NCBI GenBank assembly: GCA_914767715.1
Contig: OU612070.1
Coordinates: 22,678,025-22,742,024 of the forward strand
Length of the DNA: 64,000 nt
Direction: 5' to 3'
Source of the DNA: Membranipora membranacea
Taxonomy: Eukaryota; Bryozoa; Gymnolaemata; Cheilostomatida; Membraniporidae
Both the position numbers and the translations under genes were made by a program. Of the stretch, positions 1 through 13,021 are shown piece by piece. Numbering within the stretch: the stretch's first letter is position 1; each line of letters opens with the position of its first letter. The notes under the pieces were generated by a model, which was not told the origin of the DNA, did no database searches, and worked only from the letters and a program-made list of their open reading frames with translations.

Positions 1-134
1 TTGTACCCCTGACGTATAAACGTACTGAATACCAGTTCTTGTATGACATGTACACTGGCTGCTCTGTGTGATTTTTTTTTTATTTTCAATACATAAATAC
101 AGATACTGATCAGATAAAATAAGCTGCCTTGATG

Positions 135-519
135 TGTAACAGGACATATTCAGTATGCCTGGCAAGAACTATGAGCTTGCTCTGTAATTGCGATTTAAGA
201 TGACGTGTTTGCGGCTGATATTTTGGCTCATTTTAATGGGAAAATATGGAAAATTTTTACACTGACTGCAAGAGAGAATACCTGCAAGTGATATAGATGG
301 TGTGACATGTGAAATTTTCTGAGAAAAACGGCTTAAAGTGCTCCATAATCTCAATTTGTAAGCCCAGTTCTAATATTTTTCAATGATAAGTTATATGTTA
401 CAGGCACTAGCCAAGCACAACCAGATTGCCTCGTTGTCATGGATTTCGCAATAATTAAGTAGGACAAAAACTGATGCTATTTTTGTACACATTGTCCACT
501 CTAGAGTATATAATAACTC
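135..519 (+). repeat. One arm of an inverted-repeat DNA element (same family as 21230-23024)
   Basis: This stretch closely matches the right terminal inverted repeat of the element at 21230-23024. Shared runs include the part around GCACTAGCCAAGCACAACC and the part around AATAATTAAGTAGGACAA, followed by the same CTCTAGAGT terminus and a TA dinucleotide at 520-521. The other end is not found nearby, so it is either a solo arm or the right end of an element whose left end lies before the window. It has no coding capacity. Confidence 0.7.
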
Positions 520-526
520 TATGGTT

Positions 527-3338
527 GGTGTGCAGGTGATTGTCACTGTACCTCTGTAAACTGTAGACATGCATAGTAACAACATACCTAATACAACGCT
601 AGCTGGCTCTTACAAACTTCACATAATATTATATCCAATTACTGACGGGAATAAATCTGACCTATCTGTTAAAGGTTAGTTCTTGATTGCAAAGTTTTAT
701 TTTTTCAATCCGAATAGCTTTGAGTCCTATGATACTCTAATATTGGATAAAAATGTGATTCAATTTGGCAGCCTTGCTATGTAGTAAAAATTTTGCAGCA
801 CAAAGATTGAGCTTATAACCATAGGTATGTTTGAGCAACAAACTGGTAGATTCAAACTCTACCAATAAATTATTTGTTGCTTATTATAATGACCTTTTGA
901 GAGATGATAGGCGATACAAAGTGTACGAGCAAACATTTTATTAATTGTTGACTCGGAAATATTCCACCTTAAAATATCATCAGAGCGATGGTCTTGTGCC
1001 TGCAGGGTATGAGTTGGAGTTTGAGAAGACCATAACAACCAGGAATTGCTATGTGTTCTGGTGAGGGAAATATGCATATAGAGCCAACTACATTTTCATA
1101 TGCTCTACTGTGGGAGTTATGCTGATCCGAATTAATAATAACTTTCTGAAATCATGCAATGCAAAGCTAGACAACAACAATCCATGCTTCATGATCACCT
1201 TTGACCACATCCCCTTGTGCATGCCTTGAGGTTATGATGCATACGGATTTCCAGGTACATTGAATACTGGAAGATCATAACTCTTTCGCAAATATCATGA
1301 TTGACTGTTTATCTGTGTAGGTTCAAATCCAAAACATCATGTGCTATAGCGTACATGGATAGCGTACACATAGGTTTTGGGGGATGTTTTCATAGAATAG
1401 GTATGGTTGTTATATCAGTGGATCTACCAAGTAATATAAAGGAAATGTCAATGACCGATTCATACACAAACCCGCCACCTTCCACCTTGAGCTATATCCA
1501 TTGTAATTATTTTAACCACAGCCTGATTTATTTGATTTTTAATCCTTCAGATATTCCAAGCATGGCTGATGTAAATGCTATGAACAAACAAGCTTTCTCT
1601 ACCAAGGACTACAGCAGATCAAGGTATTTTCTCGGTCAGATAACCTATCCTAATGGATATAATAATATACCCTAGTTAATCAATAGCTAGAGATTAGTTC
1701 AGGTAATTTAGAGCCATCTAATGTTAGCTAGAAGCAGAAGTTTAGCTGAATGAATTTCATTACTCAATTTAAATATATGGATTCAAACGATGGGACCAGT
1801 AAACCTTATGTCTAGAATTGAATGTATCTCTGGAAAGGATTGGAATATCAAAAAGTCATTGAATCTTTTGAAAACCTTTGTTGCATAGATTTAAAACCGA
1901 TTAAAAAATGACAGCAAAAAAATCTCAACTAAACCTTACATTGGCAGGTTTTTGGCACCCTTTGCTGTCTCTCAGCAATGGGTGGGAAACTAATAAAACA
2001 CCTTGGTGCGTTGCCTTACGTTAATGTGTATAATCAGGTAATCAAGCAATGGACTTCAACACTAGCTTCGTAAATTCATGAGGCCCTACATAGCGGAGAT
2101 TGCTTATTTGGTAGAAAGCTTTTGATAATCAACTACGATATTATCTTGGTCATTATTAGACATACGACTGAACAGATTATTCCCCAAGTGGGTGACAAGG
2201 TACGTACGTTCAGTTGCTTACATAAAGTACATGTGAATTCCATGTTTTGCTGTTCAGGGGTTATTTGAGCTGAGGTTTTAACGGTATTATAATAATCTTA
2301 TTATATACATACTGAGTAGGATGGATGACGAAATAAGATAAGATCTACCCTACTACTCTGAGTAGCAGTGTACTTATTCAGGGTAGTAAGGTACTTACTC
2401 AGGGTAGCAGTGGGCATAACATGCATTGTATGCTTATATATAATGTATGTGGCTAGCTAATATGTCAGCTATGAGAGAAAAGCGCAGAGAGAGAGGAGAA
2501 AGCTTTTTTTTATTTTCCATTTCACCACAATTCCAACCATTCTTTTTTATCTACTTGGTGTTGTCCGAGTCCAATAGTGTTGAATGGGACTAAATTGTTG
2601 CTCTGAGAAGGTTATAGGAAACAATTGGTCACATGGTATCGCATATCTCATGATTTCCTTGATATGCTTGCCCATTATATCACAGAGTAAGGATTATCCT
2701 TACTCTGTGATTATATCAAGGAACTTCAGCTTGATCTTATTTGTGATGCTTATTTCTCATCCTAATTATAAAAATAGTGAGTAGTCAATGTTATTAACAC
2801 ATTATTAGCTATCACCGCAATTAAAAAACTTGGCCTTAGGAATTCTGGTTATATTTTCCATGAGTTGATAACTCGAAACTGTGATTTATCGAATATTGGG
2901 AGGACATCTTCTGCAACATTGAGGTGTTTTCTTAGATATTGGGTGGTTAATAATGTAATGCCACTAACTCGCAATGGTGCCATCTGAGCACTTAGACTAC
3001 ATGATGCCCAGCCTTGTTCATTTGCTCTGAATAAATAAAAGACCATGTATGTATTGACATTGAGGTGTTTTGCACCGTCATGAAAAGAGAGCCAATCATC
3101 AACTCCATTGAACTCATCATGACACCCGTTGCTGGGATCAGAAGCCTATCAAAGGCATTAGCATTGTTATTTACCATTCATTCATTCTTAGTATCAGTCT
3201 CCTTTAAGATATAAAACTTAAGATCAGACCAATGTGTGGGTGTACTTTTGCATCAACATTTACAAGGTGAAACAGCCACTTGACAGTTGTGTTATTGCAA
3301 TAGGCGCAATCTATATCTTTATGCAGAGTGTGAGGAGA
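527..3338. other. Gene-free stretch upstream of MCT-like gene 1
   Basis: No gene can be supported here. One open frame at 1301-1675 (+) has a plausible internal exon: an acceptor before 1550 (TTCAG) and a GTATTT donor after about 1621. Its product matches nothing I recognise and may be chance. The stretch also holds a short imperfect tandem repeat near 2345-2412 with the core ACTTATTCAGGGTAG, a perfect hairpin at 2680-2710, and near 2937-3003 a sequence also found in the small fold-back element at 33.3 kb. The promoter of the gene at 3339 should lie in the last few hundred bases, but I see no clear core element. Confidence 0.45.
2680..2710. repeat. Perfect 15-bp inverted repeat with a 1-nt spacer
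   Basis: The left arm TCACAGAGTAAGGAT (2680-2694) is followed by a single T and then its exact reverse complement (2696-2710). The flanks do not extend the symmetry. It could be a transposon relic or a dyad binding site; nothing else supports a function. Confidence 0.8.
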
Positions 3339-6300
3339 ATGGAATCCGATAGAACCGAAAAAACAAAACTCATAGATGGAAACAGTTCCAGCATCTCAGA
3401 GGATAATCATCAGCATAGACTCATAGACAAACTTTGGCCTTACTTTGTTTTGAGCAGCTGTTTTTTATCATACATTGCTGCTTCTGGTTTCAACTATGGT
3501 ATATCAGGATCAATCACTCAAGCTTTGAGTCTGAGATTTGGAGTAAGCATTAGTGAAGCCAGCTGGACAACCTCAGTACATGCTGCTGTATTCTTTATGT
3601 CAGGTTGGTTGCAAGCATACAAAGAGCCACAGATTTTTTTATTTGACGTGGGAGGTATAGAGAGTGAACTCCTGAGGTTACCTCCATGTAGGATGTACAC
3701 AATGGGCATATATTTAGGAAGTCATTTATGAAGTGGTCCTCAACTTGAATGTCTCCGAGAACGAGTGTCTTAGTTTTGGTGATTATCAGATATCAGTGTG
3801 CTTGATGCCTAGCTTGATAGCGACTTTTTAAAGACTCGTATGGTGCTAGAGGACACTTTGGACCTGCTAATGTTACTCAACTCGAATGGTCCCAAAATTA
3901 GCGGGTATTGCATAAATCCTTTTTTATTGTATATAATGTTTTAGATTTCAATAGCCTGTTGTATCACCTGATATACCAATGGTTGCCCAACTCAAATATT
4001 CATTTTTTTATAGCCCCTTTGACGGGAATTCTGACCAGGATAATCAGCATACGTAAGTTGCAGTTGATAGGATCTCTTATCTCCGCATTCGGTGTTTGTT
4101 TCTGCTACATTAGCACAGAGTTGTGGCATGTGGTTCTGCTGTTTGGAGCAGCTTCAGGTAAGTGATTGAACGGTCAATAGCTTATCATCGACCAGCAGAA
4201 TGCTGAAATTCTGCCGATTGCCAATTTTGGTTCAATTAGGGCTAAGAGGTTCTCCTTTTTTTATTACAGATTATACTACAATTTGGCTATAGCCGTCATG
4301 TTTATAGTATAGATAATTGACAGTTTATCAGTTACATCTGTCGAAAAACTTAAATCTAGCACAGCAGTAGTGCTTCATTGTTGACAGCTGTCTGAATTGC
4401 TCATAGTATGTCTGGGCTGAACTGAGCGCCTGTCCCCTGAACAATTGTGCAGCCTTTTTTTTGCTGGCGTATGTGATCACAAATGGGTGTTGAAAAAAGA
4501 GACAGCAGCTTTCTGTTATCCTACCATCAACCAGCAAACAAGATTTTGTGTTGTAAGCAAGATGAATAAGATATCATCATCTGATCTTACTTGATCTTAC
4601 TATGAATTGGAGGCTCACAAACGACATCTTTTTATTCCTGCGCTGCGTTTCATAAAGCAGCAGCGAACCGCTCTCAAAACTAAAAATGTTGTTTACAAGT
4701 ACAAGTAACTACTTTTCATAATTTCTTCAGCTGACCACACTATTTTTTTTTGCCGCTGTTGTAATACATGGTCTCACTGATACAATTTTTTGTATACTGA
4801 TCGGTAAATTAAAATGCTTACATACATACATACCCAAGAATTGTTGGACAATTCTGTACAATTCTAGAATTTTTCGAAACTGACCCATATACACAACAAA
4901 TTTTGTCTGCGACGAACAAGGAATTGCTTGTAAGAATTATCTTCCCAAAATGCTAAAGAATTCCCTACATTGACTTTTAGGATAAATAGACCTGTACCAA
5001 AAAACATAACGCAAGCTAATGCTGACAATCAACACACTGTCATTGTGCTATTGTACTATGCTATCGTACAATATCATATCCCTTTCACCCAACTTGCCAA
5101 GGAGTCTATGTTACCTCAATGGCCATGAATTGGGACTACTCAAATCCAACAATATTTGTGTAGCGATTACCTTGCGCTCTAACGTAGATGGAAGGAGGAT
5201 AAAAAAATACTGACAGGTAAGCAATCTGTAGCCAAAGTGCGGTCTTAGCTCAGAGTTTTGGTCAGTGCTGGTGGCCTGGCTGGTGCAGGCCTGTATTTCT
5301 AGGGGAGGCAGGGAGGCCTTGCCTCCCTCAGAAAGCTGAATGGAGTGGTCCAAAAATGATATATTTGATTATTTCATGTCTGAATCAGGTCTTTTGGGAT
5401 TTCCATTTGCTAATCAAATGCCTTAAAATTGCTTAGTAATAGCACCCCTCCTATTGATGCTTCTGACTAGCCTCGGAATTTTGCCTCCCCTACCATTTCT
5501 TTCTTAACAGCCTTGTTCTTCATCTCATTGTTGATAGCAGCAATTGATAGGCAGAGAATTCTTGCTCAAATTTCCTGCCTCAGCTGAGGTCATGAACCTG
5601 ATCTGTCAGTTTCACTTCCTATACAGTAAACAAGAGGCACGTCTGTTGATCACAATTAAAGATTCTCAATCATCAGAGGCTAAAAAATGTTGGAATGATT
5701 TGAATTTGAATGTTTGAAATGATCCAACTGCCAATTTGAGTTAGTATGCCAAGGGCTGATGTCATTATTTCACCTAATTCGAATGCATCCCTTAAAAAGG
5801 ACAATCTGTTTGGGAAAACTATTTGCCGACCAGGTAATCACTCTGATATGTAGCCTCAATCTATAATCTTTGAGCTATACAGACTACATCACCTCAAATA
5901 TCCAAGACCTGTAGCAGTAAGCAACTAATTACCCAGCGTCAATTTTCCGTAAACAAGTTTTTGATATATGAAAGTTTATCAAAGAATTCAATTCGGAAAT
6001 TACCGGTTTAATTAGGTGAGTATTTGTGAGTGCTTGAAAGTCATTTAAGATGAATAATGGGCTTGAGATGCGTTAAAATTTATCCATCTTACAATAAAGC
6101 TTATCTTCCAACCAGTCTGCAGCGACTTTTTGCGGAGAGGAAATGTGCTCGGCTGGTCTTCAAAGCATAATTTAAATTTTATGGGACACTATTTTGCTAC
6201 TTTGTCTTACTTTATTAGCTTTATAATGTCTCACAACCTTTGCATGAACTTTTGAGAACTTGGCACTCCTCGAAGACTGATATATGGAGCCGGGTATACA

Positions 6301-9300
6301 AACAATAACTCTCGCAGGCCTGTAGTTCTAGGGGATGTAAAAGAGACACTACCTTCCCTAAAAAGCTAATTACTATAGCCTAAAACACTATAATTGAATA
6401 ATTCATGTCAACATCATCTCCTCTCGGATTTCAATATCAACCAAAATCACCTGCAAAACCTCATCATCGTCAACAGTTGTGTGCCGATTAGCTACACCAC
6501 CTCCTGCCCCCAATAAAGGATTTATTAACGGGATCAAACATAGGTGTGGGTATTCAGAACGTTTGAGAAAAGTGAAATGGAGTGGACATGTGTTTGAAGA
6601 GCTTCTCATGGGTACAATATACAATCGGATATGATGTGGCCTCACCGGCGTTGGTTGTTGTTTGGAATGTTCTGATATGTTTAGGCCTTGCTTGTGATGG
6701 TGGTAGCTTAGAACTTTTTGATAAACAACTATAAAATTCTACATCAAGACCAATATATTGGCCATAAATTTATTTTGCTTAGAGATTGTAATATTAATTG
6801 GAATTCCTCATCAACCGAAAAAACAATAGTTGATTTACCTTTGCCTCCCTCAGCCCACGTACCATAACATTCAGAGCTAACTCCATGCTCAGAGCATCTT
6901 TGGCTAGCAAATAGAAATAGCTGACAGCCATTCACTCTCAATAATCACAAGGAGTGTAGTTTAGACCATGCCAATAATCAGTTCTCATACCACTTGCTGT
7001 GACACCAAGTTTGAGTTTTTTTATCATCAGTCAGCATATTTCCAGTAGTCAGTGGTACTGTGGAAAATATGGCCTCATTCACATATCACTTCTCTCCACT
7101 TAGGCATGTAGGACAATTGATACAAGGTAATTCCTCCCTCAACTGGTGAGCGATGTTGTACATTTTTATTAGTAGCAAAGTTTTCTGATGATTCTGCTTG
7201 CATAGTTTAGCTGATGTATTCTATTCATTCAGTTGCTGCCAATATTAACAGATTGCACAAAATATAATGTAGGGTATGGTACAACACAGAAGATCGTTGA
7301 ACATAGTATTTTGTCGGGTCATCATACTCATTACTTAGAGTTTTCTGTGCTTACAAAAATTGTGAGCGGACAATTCGAATGAAATGCTTTCAATTTCCAT
7401 CATGACGAAAAGAAAAGATTTGCCCCAGCGGGGATTTGAACCTGGGCCTCCCGCGTTATAGACCTCGATGCTACTTTGCGCTGCCATATCTATTCATTAC
7501 AGCAGATCTTGCCTGGTCATCTAAATACAAACTCATTGAATACAATGTCAATCCAATTATACAATATTGACTAGAACTGTAAAGGCTTATACTATAACTA
7601 TACAATAGCAATAATGAATGTAATTTATTTAGCAGGCAAGGGTTAATTACACAATAATGGTAAGGATATATGGGTCAGTTTCGAACAATTCTAGAATTGT
7701 ACAGAATTGTCCAACAATTCTTGGGTATGAAACGCAGTGCTGGTAATGGATTTATCATAGAACATACGCAAGACATTTTATCAGAATATTTCTTCATTCA
7801 ATTCATGTCAATAATTTCAAGCAAACTCTTCTCATAATGAGACAGCGTGTCAAATATCGAGTCTTTATAGCATTCCTCACTTTTGGAAACTAAATTTTGA
7901 AACCAGTTGAAATTGAGCTAGAGCCTCTGAACACTTTTTGTCGACTTGGTTTCTTGAAAATCGAGGTCATAGCATATTCTTCTATCACTGGCATTATCCA
8001 ATTATTATAACCCAGGTCTTTGAAATAAGTTTCGCTGTTCCAAGGATTTTTTTCATATCGGTTGCTGCCCTTGCAGCAGAGAGAAGCCAAATTTGACAAT
8101 CATGAGATATAGCTACCTGTGAGATTCAGCGGTTGCGATTATCTGATGTAGTCTGTTATTTAATTGCAGGATTTGGACTCGCTTGTATCCACACAACATG
8201 TATTGCTATACCTATCTATTATTTTGAGAAAGAAAAACTCAACCTGGCAAGTGGAGTAACCATGTTAGGTTTCTGTCTCGGATTCGTCATTTATCCAGTT
8301 CCAACTACATTCTTATTCACAACATATGGATTTAACACTGCAATGTTGATGTTAACCCCAATCATGCTAGTTCACTTGTGCGGGGTGGCTGTATTCTCTC
8401 AAAAGGGAAGTAAACTATCACAGGATGAGAGACCAGAGGGAAAGCCACTTATGCAAAGTATCAAATCCATGCTGAGAGATAAAAATGTGAGTTGTTCTAC
8501 AGTTGTTGTTTACTGGCCTCGTATCTGTGAAAATAATGTGATTAGCTTTGTGACAGACAAAACACTTTACTCAAAAATTAGACTGGCTAGGCTGTCAGTC
8601 CCTGATTTAAATTCTTCCTGTCCAGATATGTGTTTACCACAAATTTTTGTACACCTTCAGTCTCCCTAAAAGCAAAGGTACAAAATTCTGTAACTCATAC
8701 ATTGAGACACAAGCACATACAGTGTAAGTTGGTTAATTCAAACTTTATAATTCGAAACTCCTGTTAATTCAGAGAAGGAAAATTGGTCCCTTCAGCCAGA
8801 TCTCAATGCATTCTAATGTCACTTAATTCAGACTCCGCTTAATTATAACAATTTTGTTGTGGTCTCCAGAGGTTTGAATTAAGTGAACTGCACTTCTAAT
8901 GTACTTCTAACTACATTCTTGCAGATGTGGGCATTTCTTGGGAGTGGATTCCTCAGAAAGTTTGGCCTTACTTCATTCTTTAGTTTGGTAAATGACTACA
9001 TGGTGAGAAGGAAATATTTCACACCCAAAGACGCTGCTACAGGACCAACATTCACAGGAGTTTTCTCAGTGCTTGGTGTTCTTATCGTCCTGTGCACGAT
9101 GTCAAAGTTCAAGTATACAAAGCTGTTACCTCATGGAGTAACGACAATAACCTATGCCGTATGCATGTTAGCAACTACTTTTGCCAAAACAAATGTGAGT
9201 TTTTCTAAACAGGTCGTACAGCATTTGGCAAAGAGGTTAATGGAAGGGGCTAAATTGGCTGAGATAGGATGCCAATATTTACGACCTTCACAATTTATTA

Positions 9301-10361
9301 AAATAAAGTTTCTCAATAGGAACAATTCAGTGATCTAACTAAAGCCAAATGAACATGAACGTGGTATGTGGTCGATTGTACATAATAATCATGACAAATA
9401 TGGAGATAGTTGTTTGTCGGGCATTCCATTTTCAAGCAAAGTCCAACCAACTTTGTTGGGCCGTAGTTAAAGATGGAATCCCGTTACCAGCAATACGATC
9501 GATTTGAGAACCTGAACTATGGTGCGTAGTATCATAAACTTTTAGATTGAATTTGAGTAGAGTGAAGCGGTTCTCTAACCCTAACCCCTTTATCGACCCC
9601 CATGTGATATTGAAATACATTATCTATTCTCACAGGGTCACTACTGGTCTATAATGGCTGTACTGGGGCTAGCATATGGAGCACAGGTGGCTAATGTTGT
9701 GGCAGTGGCACATGAGTTTGTTGGATCCCAAGACATGGCTTTAGCTTTTGCATTTGAGCTGTCAATGCAGGGTCTAGGCAGTTTGGTTGGAGGCCCTACT
9801 GCAGGTAAATTGCCTAACGTTTTTACAAACAATATCATTTGTGGCATTTTTTGCCCCTCAAAACTTGGTGACAGGAATTGTAGTGGTTGTAGGAAGTTAC
9901 TATAAATTCCTTCCTTGGAAACTAGATATAATAAGAATTTATCATTGCCTTTGCAATCAAGTCTCACTCTTTATTTGATTGAATGATGTTTTAGCACATG
10001 AAACATATAAATCCTAGCGGAATTGAAATTGTATCAATTAATGAATGGCGACAATGAATTTAGGATTTTTGCAATGGTATTGGTCATTGTGGTGCCCGAA
10101 TACGCTTTCCAGCCATAAAGCAGTACCACCTGATATGCTGTCAAATTTTGATGTTTGTATTATTATTACGACTGTATTACAGGAATGCTGCAAACAGAAG
10201 ATGGAGATCTCGGACTTTACCTCTGCTCACTCTCATGTTTTGTCGCTAGCATAATTATCCTTCTACAACTGGCTATGCGAAGTCGATGCAAGTCCAAAAG
10301 CCAGACCAACGCAAAGGACAGCATCACAAACCCAGAGGATGCTATCAAAGATAATGAGTGA
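3339..10361 (+). CDS. MCT-like major facilitator transporter 1 (SLC16-like)
   Basis: Six exons: 3339-3603, 4014-4157, 8170-8486, 8925-9194, 9636-9804, 10183-10361. Joins are all AG/GT with phases 1,1,0,0,1 and give a 447-residue frame. Hydrophobic segments alternate with short loops as in a 12-TM MFS carrier. The order fits monocarboxylate-transporter relatives: a TM1 with SGFNYGISGS, then FGVSISEASW before TM2, the LTGILTR loop, an IPIYYFEKEK motif after TM4, and a long central loop before TM7. The acidic DGGWGW-type TM1 signature of classical MCTs is missing, so this is an MCT-like or orphan SLC16 member and its substrate cannot be read. An upstream in-frame ATG at 3321 is possible; I chose 3339 because MESD starts the hydrophilic N-tail directly. 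It ends in a charged cytoplasmic tail. It shares the first two intron positions and the 144-bp exon 2 with the gene at 16770-19673. Confidence 0.85.
5281..5410 (+). repeat. Diverged direct repeat, copy 1 (copy 2 at 6316-6440)
   Basis: Both copies start GCAGGCCTGTA followed by TTCTAGGGGA, and later share an AAAGCTAAT/AAAGCTGAA run, ATTATTTCATGTC-like sequence and TCGGATTTC/TGGGATTTC. This is an old dispersed repeat lying inside intron 2 of MCT-like gene 1. It has no coding potential. Confidence 0.5.
7424..7500 (-). repeat. tRNA-like sequence (SINE head or decayed tRNA)
   Basis: Read on the minus strand, it carries a good Pol III B box (AGGTTCAAATCCC) with a flanking CCGCTGGGG stem side and a weak A-box-like stretch upstream. 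I could not build a convincing acceptor stem, so I read it as a tRNA-derived repeat and not a working tRNA. It lies within the inverted-repeat element in intron 2. Confidence 0.45.
8719..8896. repeat. Small palindromic MITE-like element in intron 3 of MCT-like gene 1
   Basis: The ends are imperfect inverted repeats: GTTGGTTAATTCAAAC on the left and GTTTGAATTAAGTGAAC on the right. Between them are several further TTAATTCAGA-type motifs. This layout resembles pogo/Tigger-like MITEs, although I see no clean TA duplication. It occupies much of the short intron 8487-8924. Confidence 0.5.
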
Positions 10362-10450
10362 AAGCAGAGGATAAAATATTCTATGTAAGAAACCGCATCA
10401 CATTTACAACAATTCTAACTGTGATTTGACTTTGATCTTGACTTCAGGAC

Positions 10451-10456
10451 AATAAA
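10451..10456 (+). terminator. Poly(A) signal of MCT-like gene 1
   Basis: A canonical AATAAA lies 90 bp after the stop codon at 10359-10361, in an AT-rich 3' UTR context. Confidence 0.6.
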
Positions 10457-11348
10457 TATTTCAAAACATGCCAAACATGATTAAGAATGTCATTTTTTCG
10501 CTTTTACTATTCTGTAGTTATGGATAATTACATAATTTGTATACAAAATATTTTAACAATAAAAATAACAAATAATAATAATAATTTAATTAATTGTAAT
10601 AATTTAAGTAAAATTATGGAATGTTTTTTATGTTTTGACATTTACATTAGCATGTACATTGTATTTTGTTTTGTTTAACGATTTGATTGTTATGGTTATA
10701 TTTTAGATTTCTAAATTTAATATTTTTGTAATCTGTAAGCAAATTAAACGCTTTAATCAGTGGTGTATTCATATGTAGGGCAGGAGGTCTTGGCCCTACC
10801 CCTTTCTTAGACAGTCAATTTTGAAAAGCCCCTAAAATCTCCATCAGTAGTTGGAACAAACATTAGCAGTACCTGTTTAGACAAGCTTGTCACAAAAGGC
10901 TACATCCACAGCAGGTGCACAGAGGGACGATTGTGTTATTAGTATAGAGATTATGAGGGGATGATAATGATGTAGCAGTCTTACTTTCCAAATTTCTGTA
11001 TGTACATCAATAAATAAAATAATTTACCATTCATAAACTCTACAAAATCCAATGTGAACAAATCGGTACTGGCGGCATTGGTTTAAATCCCATAATTGAC
11101 TGATTTATATATTACAGACTGAAGAGATCAGATTTGAAAATATACTTTTTACTCTAGTGTATTTATCATGACTCAATGACTCTTCGCACTGGTTGTATCA
11201 TTGTAACTATTTTTCATGTAAGTGAGAAATCTGTTTTTGTGATGGCATTTAATTCAGGTCAGCAATCAATTTTCTGTTCATCGAGCCTTTAACATGGGTA
11301 GGTCATGATAAATCAGTCATATACCAAAAAAAAAACCATTTGCATTTG
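10457..11348. other. AT-rich intergenic stretch between MCT-like gene 1 and the LTR element
   Basis: Low-complexity AT-rich sequence with short AATAAT runs near 10560-10610. I see no gene, no RNA gene and no convincing repeat boundary. Confidence 0.5.
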
Positions 11349-11563
11349 TCACAAAATTATTACAACTGTGTGACGAGTTCGAGAATTCTGGTAGTCAGAG
11401 TTGAGCACTTTAAATATAACATACAGCTTGTCTTCCAGAGCAGAGAAATAGCTTTTTTAGAATTATCTTGTTTTTATTGTCTAGTATAAACATTCACTAA
11501 ACAACATCACTGATTAACTGTCTTGAATATAATAATTTGTATCTTGATGCTCTCACTATTTAT
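11349..11563 (-). repeat. 3' LTR (left copy)
   Basis: Direct repeat of 13046-13259. It starts TCACAAAATTAT and ends at CTCACTATTTA in plus-strand reading. The exact termini are uncertain because I could not identify a target-site duplication. Confidence 0.8.
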
Positions 11564-11782
11564 AAGATACAAAAAATAGCTGATGGAATGATGATGAAAA
11601 TACAAAAACAAAGCCGATGAAATGATGATGAAATCCCGGCTGTTTAGCTATTTAGCTATTTGGCTTTTAGGCTATTTGGCTAGCACGAGTCATCTTTGTC
11701 ACTGCACAGAATTTGTGACAACCCCCTATTTTAAGAGGAATTATCTTTAGATCATTTCTCACTCGATTAACAACATTTTGAG

Positions 11783-12875
11783 TCAATTCTGCTTAGATAG
11801 TCTGCTATAGTCTGTTTTTCTTCCAGCTTTCTTTCTTCCACCTGACTTTTTTTCCAGCTGACTTTTCTTCCATCTGACTTTCTTCCATCTGACCTTCTTG
11901 CAGTTGTCACATGACTGACAGCAGCCCATTACATCTCCACATCTCAGATATAGTATGTTGTTCCTCGCCACACATCTAGTCGTACATCCTTGTTTTTCCT
12001 TCACTTCCTGTGAGTTGAATAATCATTCCAATGTTGAATTGTCTTCTCGTAGTTTGACCAACTGATCCTTCTCAAGATTTAATGGTGTGGACATCGAGTC
12101 AATCGCCAGTGGTCTGCCTCCTGCCTTCTCCTTTGCAGCCTGTCCTCGTGTGGTGGCAGCACAATCCTTCCAGTTATCCAACGGTTGGTCAGCAGGCCTA
12201 GCTCCATCCACGTTCCCAACAAGCAAATCATAGATTGTTTTCTCCATTACTGCAACCGTGGTGGTACCATTGTAGAAGGGTGAGCATACTGCAACTACTG
12301 CGCACTGAGACTTCCTAAGACTTGCATCAGCCATCCGCAGATAAACTGATTCTCCAGTTACCTGCTGAGGTTGCACATACTTTGCATTGATCAATATGCA
12401 GCTGCTTCCAGTGTCACGTATCATTGTTGCATGCTTTCCATTTACTTCTGCATCAAATGTGACTGTTGCTCCATCTGTGCAGACAGCCACGCTTATGTAC
12501 TTTCGTCCATTTACTGTGATCTCTGTTGCCTCATTCCATTGACCGGGACATCGGTACTTACAGCATCGTTCTGAACAATTGTAGTTGCAGCTGCCGTAGT
12601 GTGCACAGACCTCCCTTTGAGCCTGCTGCAATCCGATTGTGGTTGTTCATCTTACAGTGTGAACAGTACTTCTTACTTCTGTGTGGGCAGTTGCTAGCAA
12701 TGTGTGTCTTCTCCTTACATATGAAGCATGCACCATCATTCTTACTTCCTTGTCCACCATCCCCGTTGTCTGGAGGTGGGTGTTCCGGCCATTTTATGTC
12801 GGCCCTTTTTGTTTTAGCTAGTTTTCTTCCTCGAGCATGCAGGAAAAGAGATGCTGCATCACAATGAATTTTCAA
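11783..12875 (-). pseudogene. gag-pro remnant: CCHC zinc knuckles and retropepsin
   Basis: Three minus-strand frames lie in series. The first (12558-12875) carries a cysteine/histidine cluster with CFICKEKTH and CSHCKMNNH, typical of nucleocapsid zinc knuckles. The second (12023-12631) carries an aspartic-protease core with the active-site motif DTGSS, followed about 20 residues on by a YLRMADAS-type strand and later YDLLVGN, the usual retropepsin order. The third (11783-12004) is lysine-rich and poorly conserved. The frame changes near 12600, which is either a programmed gag-pro shift or damage. There is no polymerase or integrase. The gene belongs to the surrounding LTR element. Confidence 0.75.
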
Positions 12876-13021
12876 TGAATGACACGACCTTGTCCTCTGT
12901 TAAACTAAGATCCTTGCCCATCTGAGTTACTTTCTCCAACAATGCCATCCTTTAAACTGCTACTGTTAGTATCCCGTGTGTGATGATAAGTCAGTTGATC
13001 AGCTCCCTGTGTGCGACTGAG

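Larger units (their letters stand above)
4831..7727. mobile_element. Approximately 2.9 kb DNA element with 58-bp terminal inverted repeats, in intron 2 of MCT-like gene 1
   Basis: TIRs at 4833-4890 and 7668-7725 begin CCCAAGAATTGTTGG and match with about one mismatch over 58 bp. TA lies outside each end (4831-4832 and 7726-7727), as for Tc1/mariner-type insertion. No transposase frame is visible inside, so it is non-autonomous or decayed. Just outside the right end, ATGAAACGCAG is echoed in inverted form near 4645-4656, about 180 bp outside the left end. The two arms may therefore be parts of a longer interrupted repeat instead of one clean element. Internal content includes a diverged direct repeat and a tRNA-like stretch. 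Confidence 0.6.

Noticed and set aside
1301-1675. 124-codon plus-strand open frame with possible internal exon borders
   Set aside because: No recognisable domain, composition like translated AT-rich non-coding DNA, and no partner exons; mentioned only in the intergenic entry.
7424-7500. Possible functional tRNA gene
   Set aside because: Good B box, but no acceptor stem of seven pairs and a weak A box; called a tRNA-derived repeat. The same reasoning applies at 46287-46355 and 51895-51965.
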